From contig JAAEPD010000513.1 in NCBI GenBank assembly GCA_024222455.1, forward strand, positions 1 to 47,572: DNA of 47,572 bases, in the 5' to 3' direction. Every line of letters begins with the position of its first letter. Position 1 is the first letter of the stretch. The notes beneath the pieces were generated by a model. It was not told the origin of the DNA and did no database searches. It saw only the letters and a program-made list of their open reading frames with translations. This document shows positions 1-11,872 of the stretch, piece after piece. Origin of the DNA: Aureispira sp. GTDB taxonomy: Bacteria > Bacteroidota > Bacteroidia > Chitinophagales > Saprospiraceae. The translations under genes were made by a program, and so were the position numbers.

Positions 1-1
1 A

Positions 2-112
2 AATGCTGCTCTTGAAGGAACTAATAATTTACTGAGAACAGTAAAACGCTTTACTTTTAATATGACCAATTTTCAGCATTTTAAATTTAGAGTTTTTGCT
101 TACAAATCCTAG
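2..112 (+). pseudogene. C-terminal end of an ISL3-like transposase (cut by window edge)
   Basis: An open frame of 36 codons runs in from the left edge and stops at TAG 110-112. Its translation begins NAALEGTNNLLRTVKRFTF and continues through NMTNFQHFKFRV. This matches the pattern at the end of ISL3-family DDE transposases, which carry an N..EG.NN.I...KR motif followed by a N(F)xxFxxR stretch. The EGxNN Glu would be part of the DDE catalytic set in that family. Only the last 36 residues are visible, so I cannot tell whether the element is intact or a remnant, and no terminal inverted repeat could be recognised between the stop and katG. The assignment rests on remembered family motifs, so confidence is moderate. 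Confidence 0.55.
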
Positions 113-178
113 TTTTGGCAAAAACTGTCAAAGAACCAAACTATTTTTATATCAAATCGAGTTCAACACAAAAAATAA

Positions 179-2395
<2,217 letters not shown>

Positions 2396-2420
2396 TTAGC
2401 TAAACGAATTGTATTAATAA

Positions 2421-2454
2421 AAAAGGGTGATCTGTTAGCAGATCACCTTTTTTT
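2421..2454. terminator. Rho-independent terminator after katG, probably bidirectional
   Basis: Perfect 9-bp stem GGTGATCTG (2426-2434) / CAGATCACC (2439-2447) with loop TTAG and a run of seven T. A-rich sequence upstream gives a T-run on the other strand too, so it can serve both katG and the convergent gene ending at 2471. Confidence 0.9.
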
Positions 2455-2470
2455 ATGCTTTATTCTCGCC

Positions 2471-5400
2471 CTAATTTTTTAATATAAATCGCTGTTGTTG
2501 CTGTTTACCTTGTTTATCACTGACTTGTAAAATATACTGTCCTGTAGCCAACTTAGGCATTGACAATTGATAGTAATTGATACCATCTTGAGTGTTTGTT
2601 ACCTCTTTTTGCCAAACCTTTTGTCCTAAAGTATTGAATACCTTTAACTGCAACTGGGTAGAAGCTTCTGTAGCAATTCGGACTCTTAGTGTATTATCCG
2701 TAATAGGATTAGGTGCAATCTCAAAAAGTTTGTTGGTGCTTAACTCTACACTCTGGATAGGAGAGTATTCAAAACTAGTATCTTCATCTACTATTTTTAA
2801 TCTATAATAACTTTGGCCATTCAACGGTGAAGCATCTAGATACGTATAATAATTGTTTGGTGTAATAGTTATACTTCCTATGGTTTCAAAATTAATTCCA
2901 TCAGCAGAACGTTCGATCTCAAAATGACTAACATTAACCATATTATCAATAGACCAATTCAGTTCAACAGCTTTATTGTTGATATTCTTAGCTTCAAAAG
3001 CTAATAAGTCTAATGGGAAGGTTGCTAAATCTGTTGGTTGCAACAAAAAGCCAGAAAAGGAAGCCACGTCAAATTCTATAGCAAATACATCAGTGATATC
3101 AGCAAAAGGATCAGCTGCCCTACCAGCTAAAGGAATAACTGTATAAGGTATTTGTGTAGGACTACCAACAGTAATGGTATCGTCAAATTTGTATAAAATC
3201 AATTCTGTGGCAGGATCAATATTATCATCTACTGTATGCGTTTCTAGTTTGTCTAAATCTGCTTGTGTAAAGTATAAACGAACTTTTCCAGGGCCATTGT
3301 TAGCTACATCTACCTTCCAGTGTCGAGGCAAATAAGGTTTCCCATTCCAATACTGTATAGTTGCATCAAAATTGGTTTGCGCATCAACCAATCCTAAAGC
3401 TGAATTATCAGTAATGCCAGTAGAATCGAGTATAGATAACATTGGTTTTTGCTCTACCTCATCTACAAAATGTGCCCAAACAGAGTTGTTGTTCAATACA
3501 CAGCTACCATTACGATCTTGAGCAACTAAAGTGTCTTTAGGTAACTGTGCTAAAACAGAAGTAATAGGTGCTCCAAAATTGCGACCACCACAACGTAATG
3601 CTGCTATATCTAGAGAATAAGTAGTTGTAGTATAAGGATGCAATTCTAAATTATAAACAAAAGGAGTCAAGACATTACTATCATCATCTACTACCACAAT
3701 TGTGTCTAAACCAGTGTCGCCCCAAATGTTTGTCCAGCTATAAATAATAGAGTAGGGGTACGTTCCTGTCATAGTAATAGGTACATAAATGGTGGTATCT
3801 CCTGCACAAAAGTCAATGGTTGGTGCATGAGCTGTTGCAACGGTTAGGATAGGAGGCATGTCAAACGCCCAAATGCCTGTAGCTGTTCCTCCAATATTAT
3901 CACTATTTTCTCCTGTTTCGAATTGTAGCATAGAATGATCCGTAATCCAAGGTGCTATAGGTGTACCTTTAGTAGCTTCGTTATCTTTTACTTTTATCCA
4001 ATCTACACAAAAGGCTTGTCCATATTCTTTGTGGAAGTAAGCTTTTTGACCATCTATGCTGGACTCTACATTCACAAACTGACCAGGCCCAACATCTGCA
4101 ACTTCTATTACACCATAAGGTGAACTTAGGGTCTGTGTAGTATTGGCATACAAGTAATAGAAATTACCCCCATGTAATATTAGAGTATCTATAGTATTAT
4201 TACTTCTAAATGTACCATTACCTAATATATCTAAACGACCAAAAGTACCACTTTGATATAAACTGTGGTTGCATGAGCTACAAAGTATATCACCTAGTTG
4301 CACATGTGCATAATTTTCATTTCCGGAATGGAATTGACTATAACTTATGATTTTACTATTTGTAGAATTAAGCGTTCCTGCTACCTGTCTCCAAGGAACC
4401 CAATAATAGCCAACAGTGTTCGGAATGCTAAGAGTAGAGATTGTAATTAGAGAATTTTCAAAATCAAAATGTCCTCCATGATGATGATAGCCTCCAATGG
4501 TCAAGTTGATCCCATTGGTAGTGAAATTACCATTATACTGGACTAAACCTCCTTTTGACTGAAACTCACTCATTAGATTCCAAGACCCAAGACTATTATC
4601 TATAAAAATACAAGAACTATTGATGTATATATTATTAGTATGCAAGATAGATGAAGTCGAAGCTCCAACTAAAAACAGTTGTCCACTATGGGCCCATGTA
4701 GTACCCAAATCTTCCAGAATAATACTATTAGCTATATAGAAATGCTTATTCCCATTTAGCAAAATATTAGTTTTAGATATGATGGTATTACAATAGGCTA
4801 AAGATGAAATAGTACATCCATTACTACTGACAGAGCGAGAAAGACTATCAAAAATAACAGTATCTGCAATAGTAGGCAAACAACTATTCATACCCACCAA
4901 ATCATTAGGATTGGTTGTCCAGTGTGTAGGATCATTCCAGTCTCCCTCAAAATCAGTTGCATCTATAGAGCTAGCTCTCCAATAGAAAGTAGTGCCTGTA
5001 CTTGATGGAAAATCAACATTGGTGTTGGCTCCTCCATCTATAGAATTATTCGCAGTAATTAAGCTTCCTGTATTATTCCACCCTCTAATAAAATTGTATT
5101 GAATATCAGTAGCTCCAAAACTAACTGTTATTGGTGCCGCAGCTGACCAATTGATCGTTTCTACACAGTTACCAATGGCATGCAGTGTATCTGCAGCAGT
5201 CAAGGTACTTGCAGTTGTGAATGTATAGTCATATCCTGCAGTGACATAAATGTCACCACTATATAGAGGCATAGTACCTGTGACATATATAACCTCACCA
5301 CCATATAAGCCTTCTTTGAATATTAAATCTCCTTCAATGGTAACAGCTGCTGGGCCACCACCTGGTGTAAAATGTTTGTTTACAATAACATTAGGCATGC

Positions 5401-7276
5401 GATAATGACCATGATAGAAAAAACCACTTGCGTAGAAGTAATTTTGACTAACACCATTAGCTGGATCAAATTCATAAGTTGTGGTACCTTGATAATCCAT
5501 ATTAGATCCACCCGAGAAAGCATTGAGCCAGACATAAACACTATCATAATAACCACTATCTAAAGTCATGACAGCTACTCTAATTTCTATATTTTTAGCA
5601 TGAACTTTTGAGGTTGGATAACCATTTAACCTAAACCCTGTAAGATTATCGGCCAAATAATAATAGCTGTATGGCAGAATATTCATTGCTGCTTGTATTT
5701 CGATACCATTTGTTATAATAGTGTCTGGATCTTTACCATAAAAATTCCAAGTATGAGGGTAATTCCATGTAGTAGAGCCTACAACTGTTGCCATGTTGCT
5801 ACTTAATCTTACAGAGCCAAATGTTTTTAGATCATCTTGGAGTAGAATAGAGCTGCCCAATCGTACATTATCAAACCAATACATATTGTGACAGTAGGAA
5901 ATAGAATCGACTAAGACAATTGTATCTGAAGTTGTAAAGGATAAGTTATCAAAAAAGACATTGTCAGGAGGGGTAGGTAAACAACCACTTGAGTTAGGCA
6001 AAAAGTTGCTGCCATCCCATATTTCCCAATTATTGGGATTCGACCAAAGATTATTGGTTGTTGCTCTGAAATACATGTCTAATCCATTAGATACTATAAA
6101 CTGCCAATTTTGGGAATTGCCACCTGCATCTACTCCATTAGTTACAGTGTATGTTCTATTGTTTGTAGTATCACAGTCAATACCTTGGAGTATTGCCTTG
6201 TCTAGATTAAGATTAGCGTTAATGGATTTTTTTATGAGTTTCTGAGTTCCTGAAGGATTAGCTCGTTTCTCAATAGGAACATACTTATCACATTCATTAG
6301 GCATGTAAATATTTTCTACGGTTACCCAGTTATTACCATAATAGAATTCGATTAGTGGGGTATTGCCTCCTATTGTCCAGTTTTCTATAATTGGTTGTGC
6401 ACTGCTATAGAACTGTAAAAAACCATAAGAATATAAATGATTGATTAAAGGTTTAGTAGCTCTAAAAGAACTGTTATAGGTGCTAATAGTATCATATTGA
6501 AAATCTGTTCCCCAGTATAGTTTCCAATATGTTCCACCTTTGATACAATGAATATGTGAGTTATTGAGGTCAAAAGTGTGTACTTTGTTAAGCCCTACTG
6601 CAACCCACCAACCCCTATAGAGAGTTACTGTACTTCCATTTAAGTTGAGGCCAATAGAGTTGTCCAAAACGCCAGTAGTTCTTCCTATGTTCATGCAATT
6701 GATAGTCATATCAAAACCATTTGCATTTAGATAACCAGCATTTAGTTGAATACCACTATACACACTTATGCTAAAATCTCCCATGTTAAGCTCACTCATC
6801 AATCTAAATTCTGTACTATCTGTGCCTTGAAAATATAGATTGGCTGTGTGTAAAACATGTCCTCTAGTTTGAAGTATTTCTAAGGTGTCTATAGATCTAA
6901 ATCGGATAGTACCTCTATATTGCCAATCCATATTAGTTGCCAAGTCTATAGATCCATAGATATCTAGGCGAATAGTGTTGGCTCCAGTTACTTGTGGCGT
7001 ATTGGCTAAGGGAATAGTATTGTCCCAAATCATATCATGACAATTGGCATTGCTATTAACAGTTATAATTGCGCCAGGGGCTGTAAATGCAGCTGCACCA
7101 AAATGTACATTATCCGTAGAAATGGGAGCCTGCAAAGCGGTTTGGCCACTATTAAAACTAAATAACCACCACATATTGGGATCGTTATAATCTCCACTAC
7201 CACCTTTCCAGTAGTATTCTGTCGCAGAGCTACTGAATCCTACGAACAATAGGCAGAGTATATAAATGTATTTCAT
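2471..7276 (-). CDS. Large T9SS-exported surface protein with three Trp-rich modules
   Basis: A 1601-residue protein with an N-terminal Sec signal peptide (MKYIYILCLLFVGFSSSATE). Near residue 20, residue 401 and residue 763 the same module recurs. It starts YYWKGGSGDYNDPNMW, MYFRATTNNLWSNPNNW or FYWRASS...DWNDPTHW, continues with a D(N/T)V(H/I/F)F(G/D) segment and then a Cys-His/Asn motif (NCHDMIWDN, YCHNMYWFDN, AYCNTI). Between the modules lie beta-rich, Gly/Asn/Tyr-rich stretches. Residues about 1420-1510 look like the beta-sandwich often found before sorting domains (VELNWSIDN, FEIERSADGINFE). Residues about 1512-1601 are a type A T9SS sorting domain (FEIAPNPITD ... LATGQYILQVSD ... QQRFILKN). 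It is presumably secreted across the outer membrane and attached at the surface. No enzyme motif was recognised, so an adhesin or structural role is inference. It is transcribed alone and is convergent with katG. Confidence 0.88.
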   Translation of the reverse strand: MKYIYILCLLFVGFSSSATEYYWKGGSGDYNDPNMWWLFSFNSGQTALQAPISTDNVHFGAAAFTAPGAIITVNSNANCHDMIWDNTIPLANTPQVTGANTIRLDIYGSIDLATNMDWQYRGTIRFRSIDTLEILQTRGHVLHTANLYFQGTDSTEFRLMSELNMGDFSISVYSGIQLNAGYLNANGFDMTINCMNIGRTTGVLDNSIGLNLNGSTVTLYRGWWVAVGLNKVHTFDLNNSHIHCIKGGTYWKLYWGTDFQYDTISTYNSSFRATKPLINHLYSYGFLQFYSSAQPIIENWTIGGNTPLIEFYYGNNWVTVENIYMPNECDKYVPIEKRANPSGTQKLIKKSINANLNLDKAILQGIDCDTTNNRTYTVTNGVDAGGNSQNWQFIVSNGLDMYFRATTNNLWSNPNNWEIWDGSNFLPNSSGCLPTPPDNVFFDNLSFTTSDTIVLVDSISYCHNMYWFDNVRLGSSILLQDDLKTFGSVRLSSNMATVVGSTTWNYPHTWNFYGKDPDTIITNGIEIQAAMNILPYSYYYLADNLTGFRLNGYPTSKVHAKNIEIRVAVMTLDSGYYDSVYVWLNAFSGGSNMDYQGTTTYEFDPANGVSQNYFYASGFFYHGHYRMPNVIVNKHFTPGGGPAAVTIEGDLIFKEGLYGGEVIYVTGTMPLYSGDIYVTAGYDYTFTTASTLTAADTLHAIGNCVETINWSAAAPITVSFGATDIQYNFIRGWNNTGSLITANNSIDGGANTNVDFPSSTGTTFYWRASSIDATDFEGDWNDPTHWTTNPNDLVGMNSCLPTIADTVIFDSLSRSVSSNGCTISSLAYCNTIISKTNILLNGNKHFYIANSIILEDLGTTWAHSGQLFLVGASTSSILHTNNIYINSSCIFIDNSLGSWNLMSEFQSKGGLVQYNGNFTTNGINLTIGGYHHHGGHFDFENSLITISTLSIPNTVGYYWVPWRQVAGTLNSTNSKIISYSQFHSGNENYAHVQLGDILCSSCNHSLYQSGTFGRLDILGNGTFRSNNTIDTLILHGGNFYYLYANTTQTLSSPYGVIEVADVGPGQFVNVESSIDGQKAYFHKEYGQAFCVDWIKVKDNEATKGTPIAPWITDHSMLQFETGENSDNIGGTATGIWAFDMPPILTVATAHAPTIDFCAGDTTIYVPITMTGTYPYSIIYSWTNIWGDTGLDTIVVVDDDSNVLTPFVYNLELHPYTTTTYSLDIAALRCGGRNFGAPITSVLAQLPKDTLVAQDRNGSCVLNNNSVWAHFVDEVEQKPMLSILDSTGITDNSALGLVDAQTNFDATIQYWNGKPYLPRHWKVDVANNGPGKVRLYFTQADLDKLETHTVDDNIDPATELILYKFDDTITVGSPTQIPYTVIPLAGRAADPFADITDVFAIEFDVASFSGFLLQPTDLATFPLDLLAFEAKNINNKAVELNWSIDNMVNVSHFEIERSADGINFETIGSITITPNNYYTYLDASPLNGQSYYRLKIVDEDTSFEYSPIQSVELSTNKLFEIAPNPITDNTLRVRIATEASTQLQLKVFNTLGQKVWQKEVTNTQDGINYYQLSMPKLATGQYILQVSDKQGKQQQQRFILKN

Positions 7277-7419
7277 AAACGTTTAATTAAAAGTTAGTTG
7301 GAATTATCCTAGTTGTGCATAATAATATTTGAGACTAACTGATTAAAATGAAAAATTCATTATTTTTATAGTGTTAATTAGTGTGTTTTGGGTTTTAATT
7401 TTTTGATAAATAGCGGTTT

Positions 7420-8916
7420 ATGTTGTTTAGGATTACAGTGTCTAAGTTGTTTAGATTGATAAAATCGATGACAAAGTCAGAGAAGCGATACTTTAAGCTA
7501 TTTTGTACCAATAGTAATAAGCGAGGGGATAAATATTTGGAGTTGTTTGATTACTTAGACAAGCAGAAAAAGGTGGATGTCAAAGCTTATAAAAAGCAAT
7601 TGAGCCGCATCAAAAATTTGAGTGCTGTACAGACTTATTTGTATGAACTAATCTTACAAAGTTTAGAGCTACAACAAACTCAAAAAAACTCTGATACTTA
7701 TCTGCTAGATGGTATAAAACAAGTAGAATTATTGTTTGAAAGAGGGTTGATTTTGGAAGCTAAAGAATTGGTCTTGGCCTTAGAGAAATATGCTCAAGAA
7801 CGAGAAAAATGGTTGATGCTGCCCTTGGTCAACTATTGGTGGTTTAGGATAGAGAATATCAACCTTCGGTATAAGGATATTAGTCGAACTGATTTTGAGC
7901 AGAAAAAAGAAAATGGCAAAAAAGAAATGGCTGCTCTCCATGAAAGTTTGACTTGGTGGCAGTTTTTCTCAGACTTTGTATTTACTATACAAAATAGTGT
8001 AGCTCGCAATCAAAAAGAATTTATACAAACTTGGATGAGCTTACTAAAGAAGTATGAAGTTTATGAATGGAAAAGCTTAGGCGCAAAATTAGCATGGTTA
8101 CAACTTCGTGCAATATTAGAAAGTTATAAACGAGATAAACCCATGGCTAAAAAATACTGGATGGAAATCGTGACAGAAGTACAGACTGCTAGCCCTCAAC
8201 TTAGAAAAGAATACAAACGATTTGTAAACCCTTCTTTATTTTCAGCAATTAACAATACTACAAGTGTAGATGGAATAGATTCTTTAACAATGCTGATAGA
8301 ACAGCTTGAAAAGATAATGAATGAAGAGAAGGAATATAGAATGAAGGCTGGTGTAATTGTACTTAAGCATCAATTATTTATCAAGCAAGAACGGTTTGCA
8401 ATGGCTAGAGATTTTGCATTAGCACAAGACCTAGAATGGACTACTGTAGCTCCACATTTAAAATTGTCTTTTTATAAAAATATAGCCCTTAACTTTTGGG
8501 CAATGCAAGATTTTAATAATGCTTTGGTTTATGTAGATAAGGTTTTGGAGGAAATGGAGGAAAGCATACACAGTTTGCAGGGGTTAGCAATGTTACTCAA
8601 GGCTATTTTGTACTACGAAAAAGGGGAGATGCTCTTACTTCCACATATGTTACAGGCTATAAAAAGGCAATTGAGAAAGGAGAATATCCTGTTCAAGTTT
8701 GAACAACTTTTACTGTCTTTTTTACTGAAGCTAGTGAACCTTTCTAAACCGGAACATCTAGACGCTTTTAGAGCTTTTAGATTAACTTATTTGGCATTTG
8801 TAGATACTCTAGAAGAGCGAGAAGAACGAGAGTTTTTAGCATTTTTTAATTATGAAGGATGGCTTGATAGTCATGTGAATAAAACTCCTTTTCAGAAAGT
8901 TTTTCCAAATTTTTAA
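7420..8916 (+). CDS. Helical-repeat protein of unknown function
   Basis: 498 residues, no signal peptide and no membrane segment. It starts with a basic, helix-rich region (KLFRLIKSMTKSEKRYFKLF) that I recall as a recurrent opening of a Bacteroidota family of large TPR-like proteins. The rest is almost wholly alpha-helical, with heptad- and TPR-like spacing, many Trp/Tyr/Leu and alternating Lys/Glu. It is probably a cytoplasmic scaffold or protein-interaction protein; no catalytic motif was recognised. The ATG at 7420 is kept because the conserved SKLFRLIK segment lies upstream of the next Met. Its last codon overlaps the end of the convergent gene by 4 bp (8913-8916). It is divergent from the large surface protein across 143 bp. 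Function unassigned. Confidence 0.75.
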   Translation: MLFRITVSKLFRLIKSMTKSEKRYFKLFCTNSNKRGDKYLELFDYLDKQKKVDVKAYKKQLSRIKNLSAVQTYLYELILQSLELQQTQKNSDTYLLDGIKQVELLFERGLILEAKELVLALEKYAQEREKWLMLPLVNYWWFRIENINLRYKDISRTDFEQKKENGKKEMAALHESLTWWQFFSDFVFTIQNSVARNQKEFIQTWMSLLKKYEVYEWKSLGAKLAWLQLRAILESYKRDKPMAKKYWMEIVTEVQTASPQLRKEYKRFVNPSLFSAINNTTSVDGIDSLTMLIEQLEKIMNEEKEYRMKAGVIVLKHQLFIKQERFAMARDFALAQDLEWTTVAPHLKLSFYKNIALNFWAMQDFNNALVYVDKVLEEMEESIHSLQGLAMLLKAILYYEKGEMLLLPHMLQAIKRQLRKENILFKFEQLLLSFLLKLVNLSKPEHLDAFRAFRLTYLAFVDTLEEREEREFLAFFNYEGWLDSHVNKTPFQKVFPNF

Positions 8917-9401
8917 TTCAAGCGTTTAGCTGCACGTTGCTGGCGACGTAATGCCTTGCTTTGTTTTTTGCAAGCAGGTTTCTTTTTAGACGCAGAGCTA
9001 TTCAAGCTGGTGGTATTCAATTCTTCAAAGGTATAAACAACAGTATCTTGATCGAAGGTCTCTCCAGGAAAAGCTAAATCTAGTTCTAGGATAGCATCTA
9101 CATCAATTTGTAATCCTTTTATTTTTAAGGGAGGGTAGCCCATTGATTGAGCAACCAAATCATAAGAACCTGCCTCTATCTCTCGAAAAGAATAATCCCC
9201 ATCTGCATTAGTTTTAGTGTTTTTGACCAAGGCACCATCCAGTTCCAATCGAATATTTACGTGTGGAACAACATCACCTACAGAATGATCAGAAACACGC
9301 CCCTGTAGGTGTCCTATTGTTTCCTGATCGACCTCATGTTGGCTATAAACAGAGGTGCTGAAAAATATGGATAAGGAAAAAAGTAAAAAAAAGTTTAGCA
9401 T
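8913..9401 (-). CDS. Secreted carboxypeptidase-regulatory-like domain protein with basic tail
   Basis: 162 residues. Residues 1-20 form a signal peptide (MLNFFLLFSLSIFFSTSVYS, cut before Q). Residues about 30-115 form one carboxypeptidase-regulatory-like beta-sandwich (GRVSD...VPHVNIRLELDG...TKTNADGDYSFREIEAGSYDL), the module that begins many TonB-dependent receptors of this phylum, but here it stands alone. The C-terminus is a short basic tail (KKKPACKKQSKALRRQQRAA), which could bind a polyanion such as lipopolysaccharide or nucleic acid; that is inference. The 3' end overlaps the convergent helical-repeat gene by 4 bp. No partner gene is adjacent on the same strand. Confidence 0.75.
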   Translation of the reverse strand: MLNFFLLFSLSIFFSTSVYSQHEVDQETIGHLQGRVSDHSVGDVVPHVNIRLELDGALVKNTKTNADGDYSFREIEAGSYDLVAQSMGYPPLKIKGLQIDVDAILELDLAFPGETFDQDTVVYTFEELNTTSLNSSASKKKPACKKQSKALRRQQRAAKRLN

Positions 9402-9593
9402 AAATTATTGGTTTCTTGTACACTCTAAAATACATATTCTATGGAGAATAAGCAAATTTTGACCCAAATTGACGACCTTAAGATTTCCTTAATTATGGAG
9501 AGACAACTATTTTGAATTGTTTTGCATCTCTTTATAAACTAGAGCTTGACTACAAGAAATTATTAGTAAATTATAGGCCTAAAAAATAACCAA

Positions 9594-10013
9594 ATGAGAA
9601 AGTATATTTTTGTTGTATTTTGTTTGATCGCTATGATGGGGTGCAATACCTCTAATGTATCTGGTACTAGTACATCTACCACCACTACTACTACAGAGAT
9701 TAAAAATAAAGGAATTAAGGTGGCTGGAAAAGAGTTTGTAGGCGCACCCACAAAGGAAAAATCTATGTCAGGCTGCGAAGGCTGTGGAGAAAGAGGGAGC
9801 TTTGAATTTTCTGCTACAGAAAATAAGGTGAGTTTTATATGGAGTGGGAGTGATATAATGGATGGAGGAACTTACGAACAAGTTGGGAATAAAATAACTA
9901 TTGAGTCAATGTATGGGGATACTTATACTTTTACAGTATCTGAAGATGGCCAAGAAATTACAGATGACAAATATAAAGGAGTGTTTAGAGATACACAATA
10001 TCCTTGGAAGTAA
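9594..10013 (+). CDS. Small putative lipoprotein
   Basis: 139 residues. The N-terminus (MRKYIFVVFCLIAMMGCNTS) reads as a lipoprotein signal with Cys17 as the candidate lipid-bearing residue, although the lipobox AMMGC is not ideal. It is followed by a low-complexity Ser/Thr linker (SGTSTSTTTTTT) typical of surface lipoproteins. The remaining 95 residues contain a CEGCGERG motif with two close cysteines and an alternating beta pattern (FEFSATENKVSFIWSGSD ... GTYEQVGNKITIES), which resembles small lipocalin- or META-like barrels, but the family was not recognised. It lies 86 bp upstream of the MuiA-like gene on the same strand, so co-transcription is possible. Confidence 0.7.
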   Translation: MRKYIFVVFCLIAMMGCNTSNVSGTSTSTTTTTTEIKNKGIKVAGKEFVGAPTKEKSMSGCEGCGERGSFEFSATENKVSFIWSGSDIMDGGTYEQVGNKITIESMYGDTYTFTVSEDGQEITDDKYKGVFRDTQYPWK

Positions 10014-10099
10014 TAAATACAAAGCATTATAAATAAGTCAGTACCCTAAATAGACCATTGAATAACAATCCAATCTGCTCACCACCAAATCTTACATTT

Positions 10100-11848
10100 A
10101 TGAAAAAAACAATGTTTTTATTAATTACTTGGTTCACCATAGCACAAGCAATGGGGCAAGTAAAAGAACAGCGAATAGCAACAGATATTGATGCTGTAAA
10201 ACTACACTTAGATGGAGCCGAAATTATTCGGAATCATACTTTGAATTTAAGTCCTGGACGACACCAGTTGATTTTTACCAATTTATCACCCAAAATGTAT
10301 TATCAAACTATTCAGGCTTCAGCAAGTAGTGGCGTCAAGATTCTTTCGGTGAGCAATGAGACCAATTTTATGGAACGCAGAAAGGATAGTCCTAGAGCTA
10401 AGGGTATCCGAGATTCTATAGACCAAGTGCGTACAACTATGGATCTGCTTTCAGACGAAAAAAATGCCTACTATGAAGAGAAAAATATGTTGCAACAAAA
10501 TCGTTCGATCAAAGGCAACAATAGCAACTTAACTGTTGCTGAACTAAGTGCTGCAGCAGATTTTTATCGCAGTCGAAATTTTGAGATCAATAAGGCATTA
10601 AGCAAACTTCAAAAAAAATTGGAAAAATCTGGTCGTGAACTCTTAGACTTGAAACTACAACTTAGAGAAATAAACTCTGACCATAGACCAACAGCTGAAG
10701 TACACTTAGTGGTGGAAACGGATAAAAATACATCAACAACTATTGACTTGCGTTATGTAGTAAGCGATGCAGGTTGGGCTGCTATTTATGACTTAGAGGC
10801 AGGCGATTTTAATAAGCCTATTGACTTAGGGTATAGAGGCTTGGCTTATAATAATACAGGTGTTGACTGGGAAAATGTAAAATTGACCTTATCTACTGCA
10901 GATCCATTGCAAAACATGGTTCAACCTTGTCTTACCGTTTGGAATTTAGACTCTTATTCTAATATTGACCATATTGCAACTAACATCAATATTAATATTA
11001 ATAAAAACAATAGTTATCCAGCTCAGCAACAGCGAATAGATATAGATTTGGATAATGGTGTTTATGAACAAGAAGTACAGACTATATTGGGTGATGATTA
11101 TCAAAAAGGAATTGATTATAACACAGATAAGTATCGAGATTATGTCAAAAATAAGAATAATAGTGGACCAACTATAGTAGAGGCAACTCTCGATGTTCCT
11201 GAGTTTAATGCAGATTTCGAAATTGAAAAACCGTATACAATTCCTTCAGATCGTAAGCCTTATTCTGTAGATATCAATACATTTAAGCTACCAACTACCT
11301 ACAAGTATTATGCAGTACCAAAGTTGGATAAAGATGCATTCCTCATGGCTCAAGTAGTAGGTTGGGAAGATTTAGATTTAGTAAGTGGAAATGTCAATAT
11401 TTACAACGATGGTAAATATATTGGTCAGTCTTATATCGATATTCGTAACTTGAGTGATACTTTGAGTGTATCCTTAGGCCGTGATGCAGATGTAGTAGTG
11501 ACTCGTACCAAAATAAAAGGATCTGCTAAAAAACAACTGTTTGGCTCTCAAAAGAAAGCTTCTATGGCTTATCAGATCAATGTGCGCAACAACCATTCTA
11601 AAGCAATTACTATAGAGATTCAGGATCAAGTTCCTATTTCTAATGATAAGGAGGTTATTATAACTGTTGATGAAAAATCAGATGCAGATTATGATCCAGA
11701 AATAGGTGTGCTGACTTGGCAGTTTACGCTAGGAGCCAAGAAAAATAAGGAATTCAAAATGGGCTTCTCTATCAAGTATCCTAAGGATAAAAAAGTACAC
11801 ATACAGTACAAAAAATCGAGAAAAATGAAGCAAGCAAGATATTTCTAA
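10100..11848 (+). CDS. MuiA-like exported protein (DUF4140/DUF4139)
   Basis: The ATG at 10100 is preferred over the upstream TTG at 10058 because it starts a clean signal peptide (MKKTMFLLITWFTIAQAMGQ), giving 582 residues. An N-terminal beta domain follows (VKLHLDGAEIIRNHTLNL...HQLIFTNLSP), matching DUF4140. Then comes a long coiled coil (residues about 115-195). The C-terminal DUF4139 region carries DLRYVVSDAGWAAIYDLEAG, YNNTGVDWENVKLTLSTADP and YYAVPKLDKDAFLMAQVVGW. Proteins of this architecture are often annotated as mucoidy inhibitor MuiA family; their biochemical role is not established. It is likely periplasmic or outer-membrane associated. The gene ends just before a 23-bp inverted repeat that encloses a terminator-like hairpin. 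Confidence 0.88.
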   Translation: MKKTMFLLITWFTIAQAMGQVKEQRIATDIDAVKLHLDGAEIIRNHTLNLSPGRHQLIFTNLSPKMYYQTIQASASSGVKILSVSNETNFMERRKDSPRAKGIRDSIDQVRTTMDLLSDEKNAYYEEKNMLQQNRSIKGNNSNLTVAELSAAADFYRSRNFEINKALSKLQKKLEKSGRELLDLKLQLREINSDHRPTAEVHLVVETDKNTSTTIDLRYVVSDAGWAAIYDLEAGDFNKPIDLGYRGLAYNNTGVDWENVKLTLSTADPLQNMVQPCLTVWNLDSYSNIDHIATNINININKNNSYPAQQQRIDIDLDNGVYEQEVQTILGDDYQKGIDYNTDKYRDYVKNKNNSGPTIVEATLDVPEFNADFEIEKPYTIPSDRKPYSVDINTFKLPTTYKYYAVPKLDKDAFLMAQVVGWEDLDLVSGNVNIYNDGKYIGQSYIDIRNLSDTLSVSLGRDADVVVTRTKIKGSAKKQLFGSQKKASMAYQINVRNNHSKAITIEIQDQVPISNDKEVIITVDEKSDADYDPEIGVLTWQFTLGAKKNKEFKMGFSIKYPKDKKVHIQYKKSRKMKQARYF

Positions 11849-11872
11849 TAAATAACTTCATATAAAACAGAG

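Noticed and set aside
5961-6245. 94-codon open frame antisense to the large surface protein
   Set aside because: A shadow of the 1601-residue protein, without start context or recognisable features.
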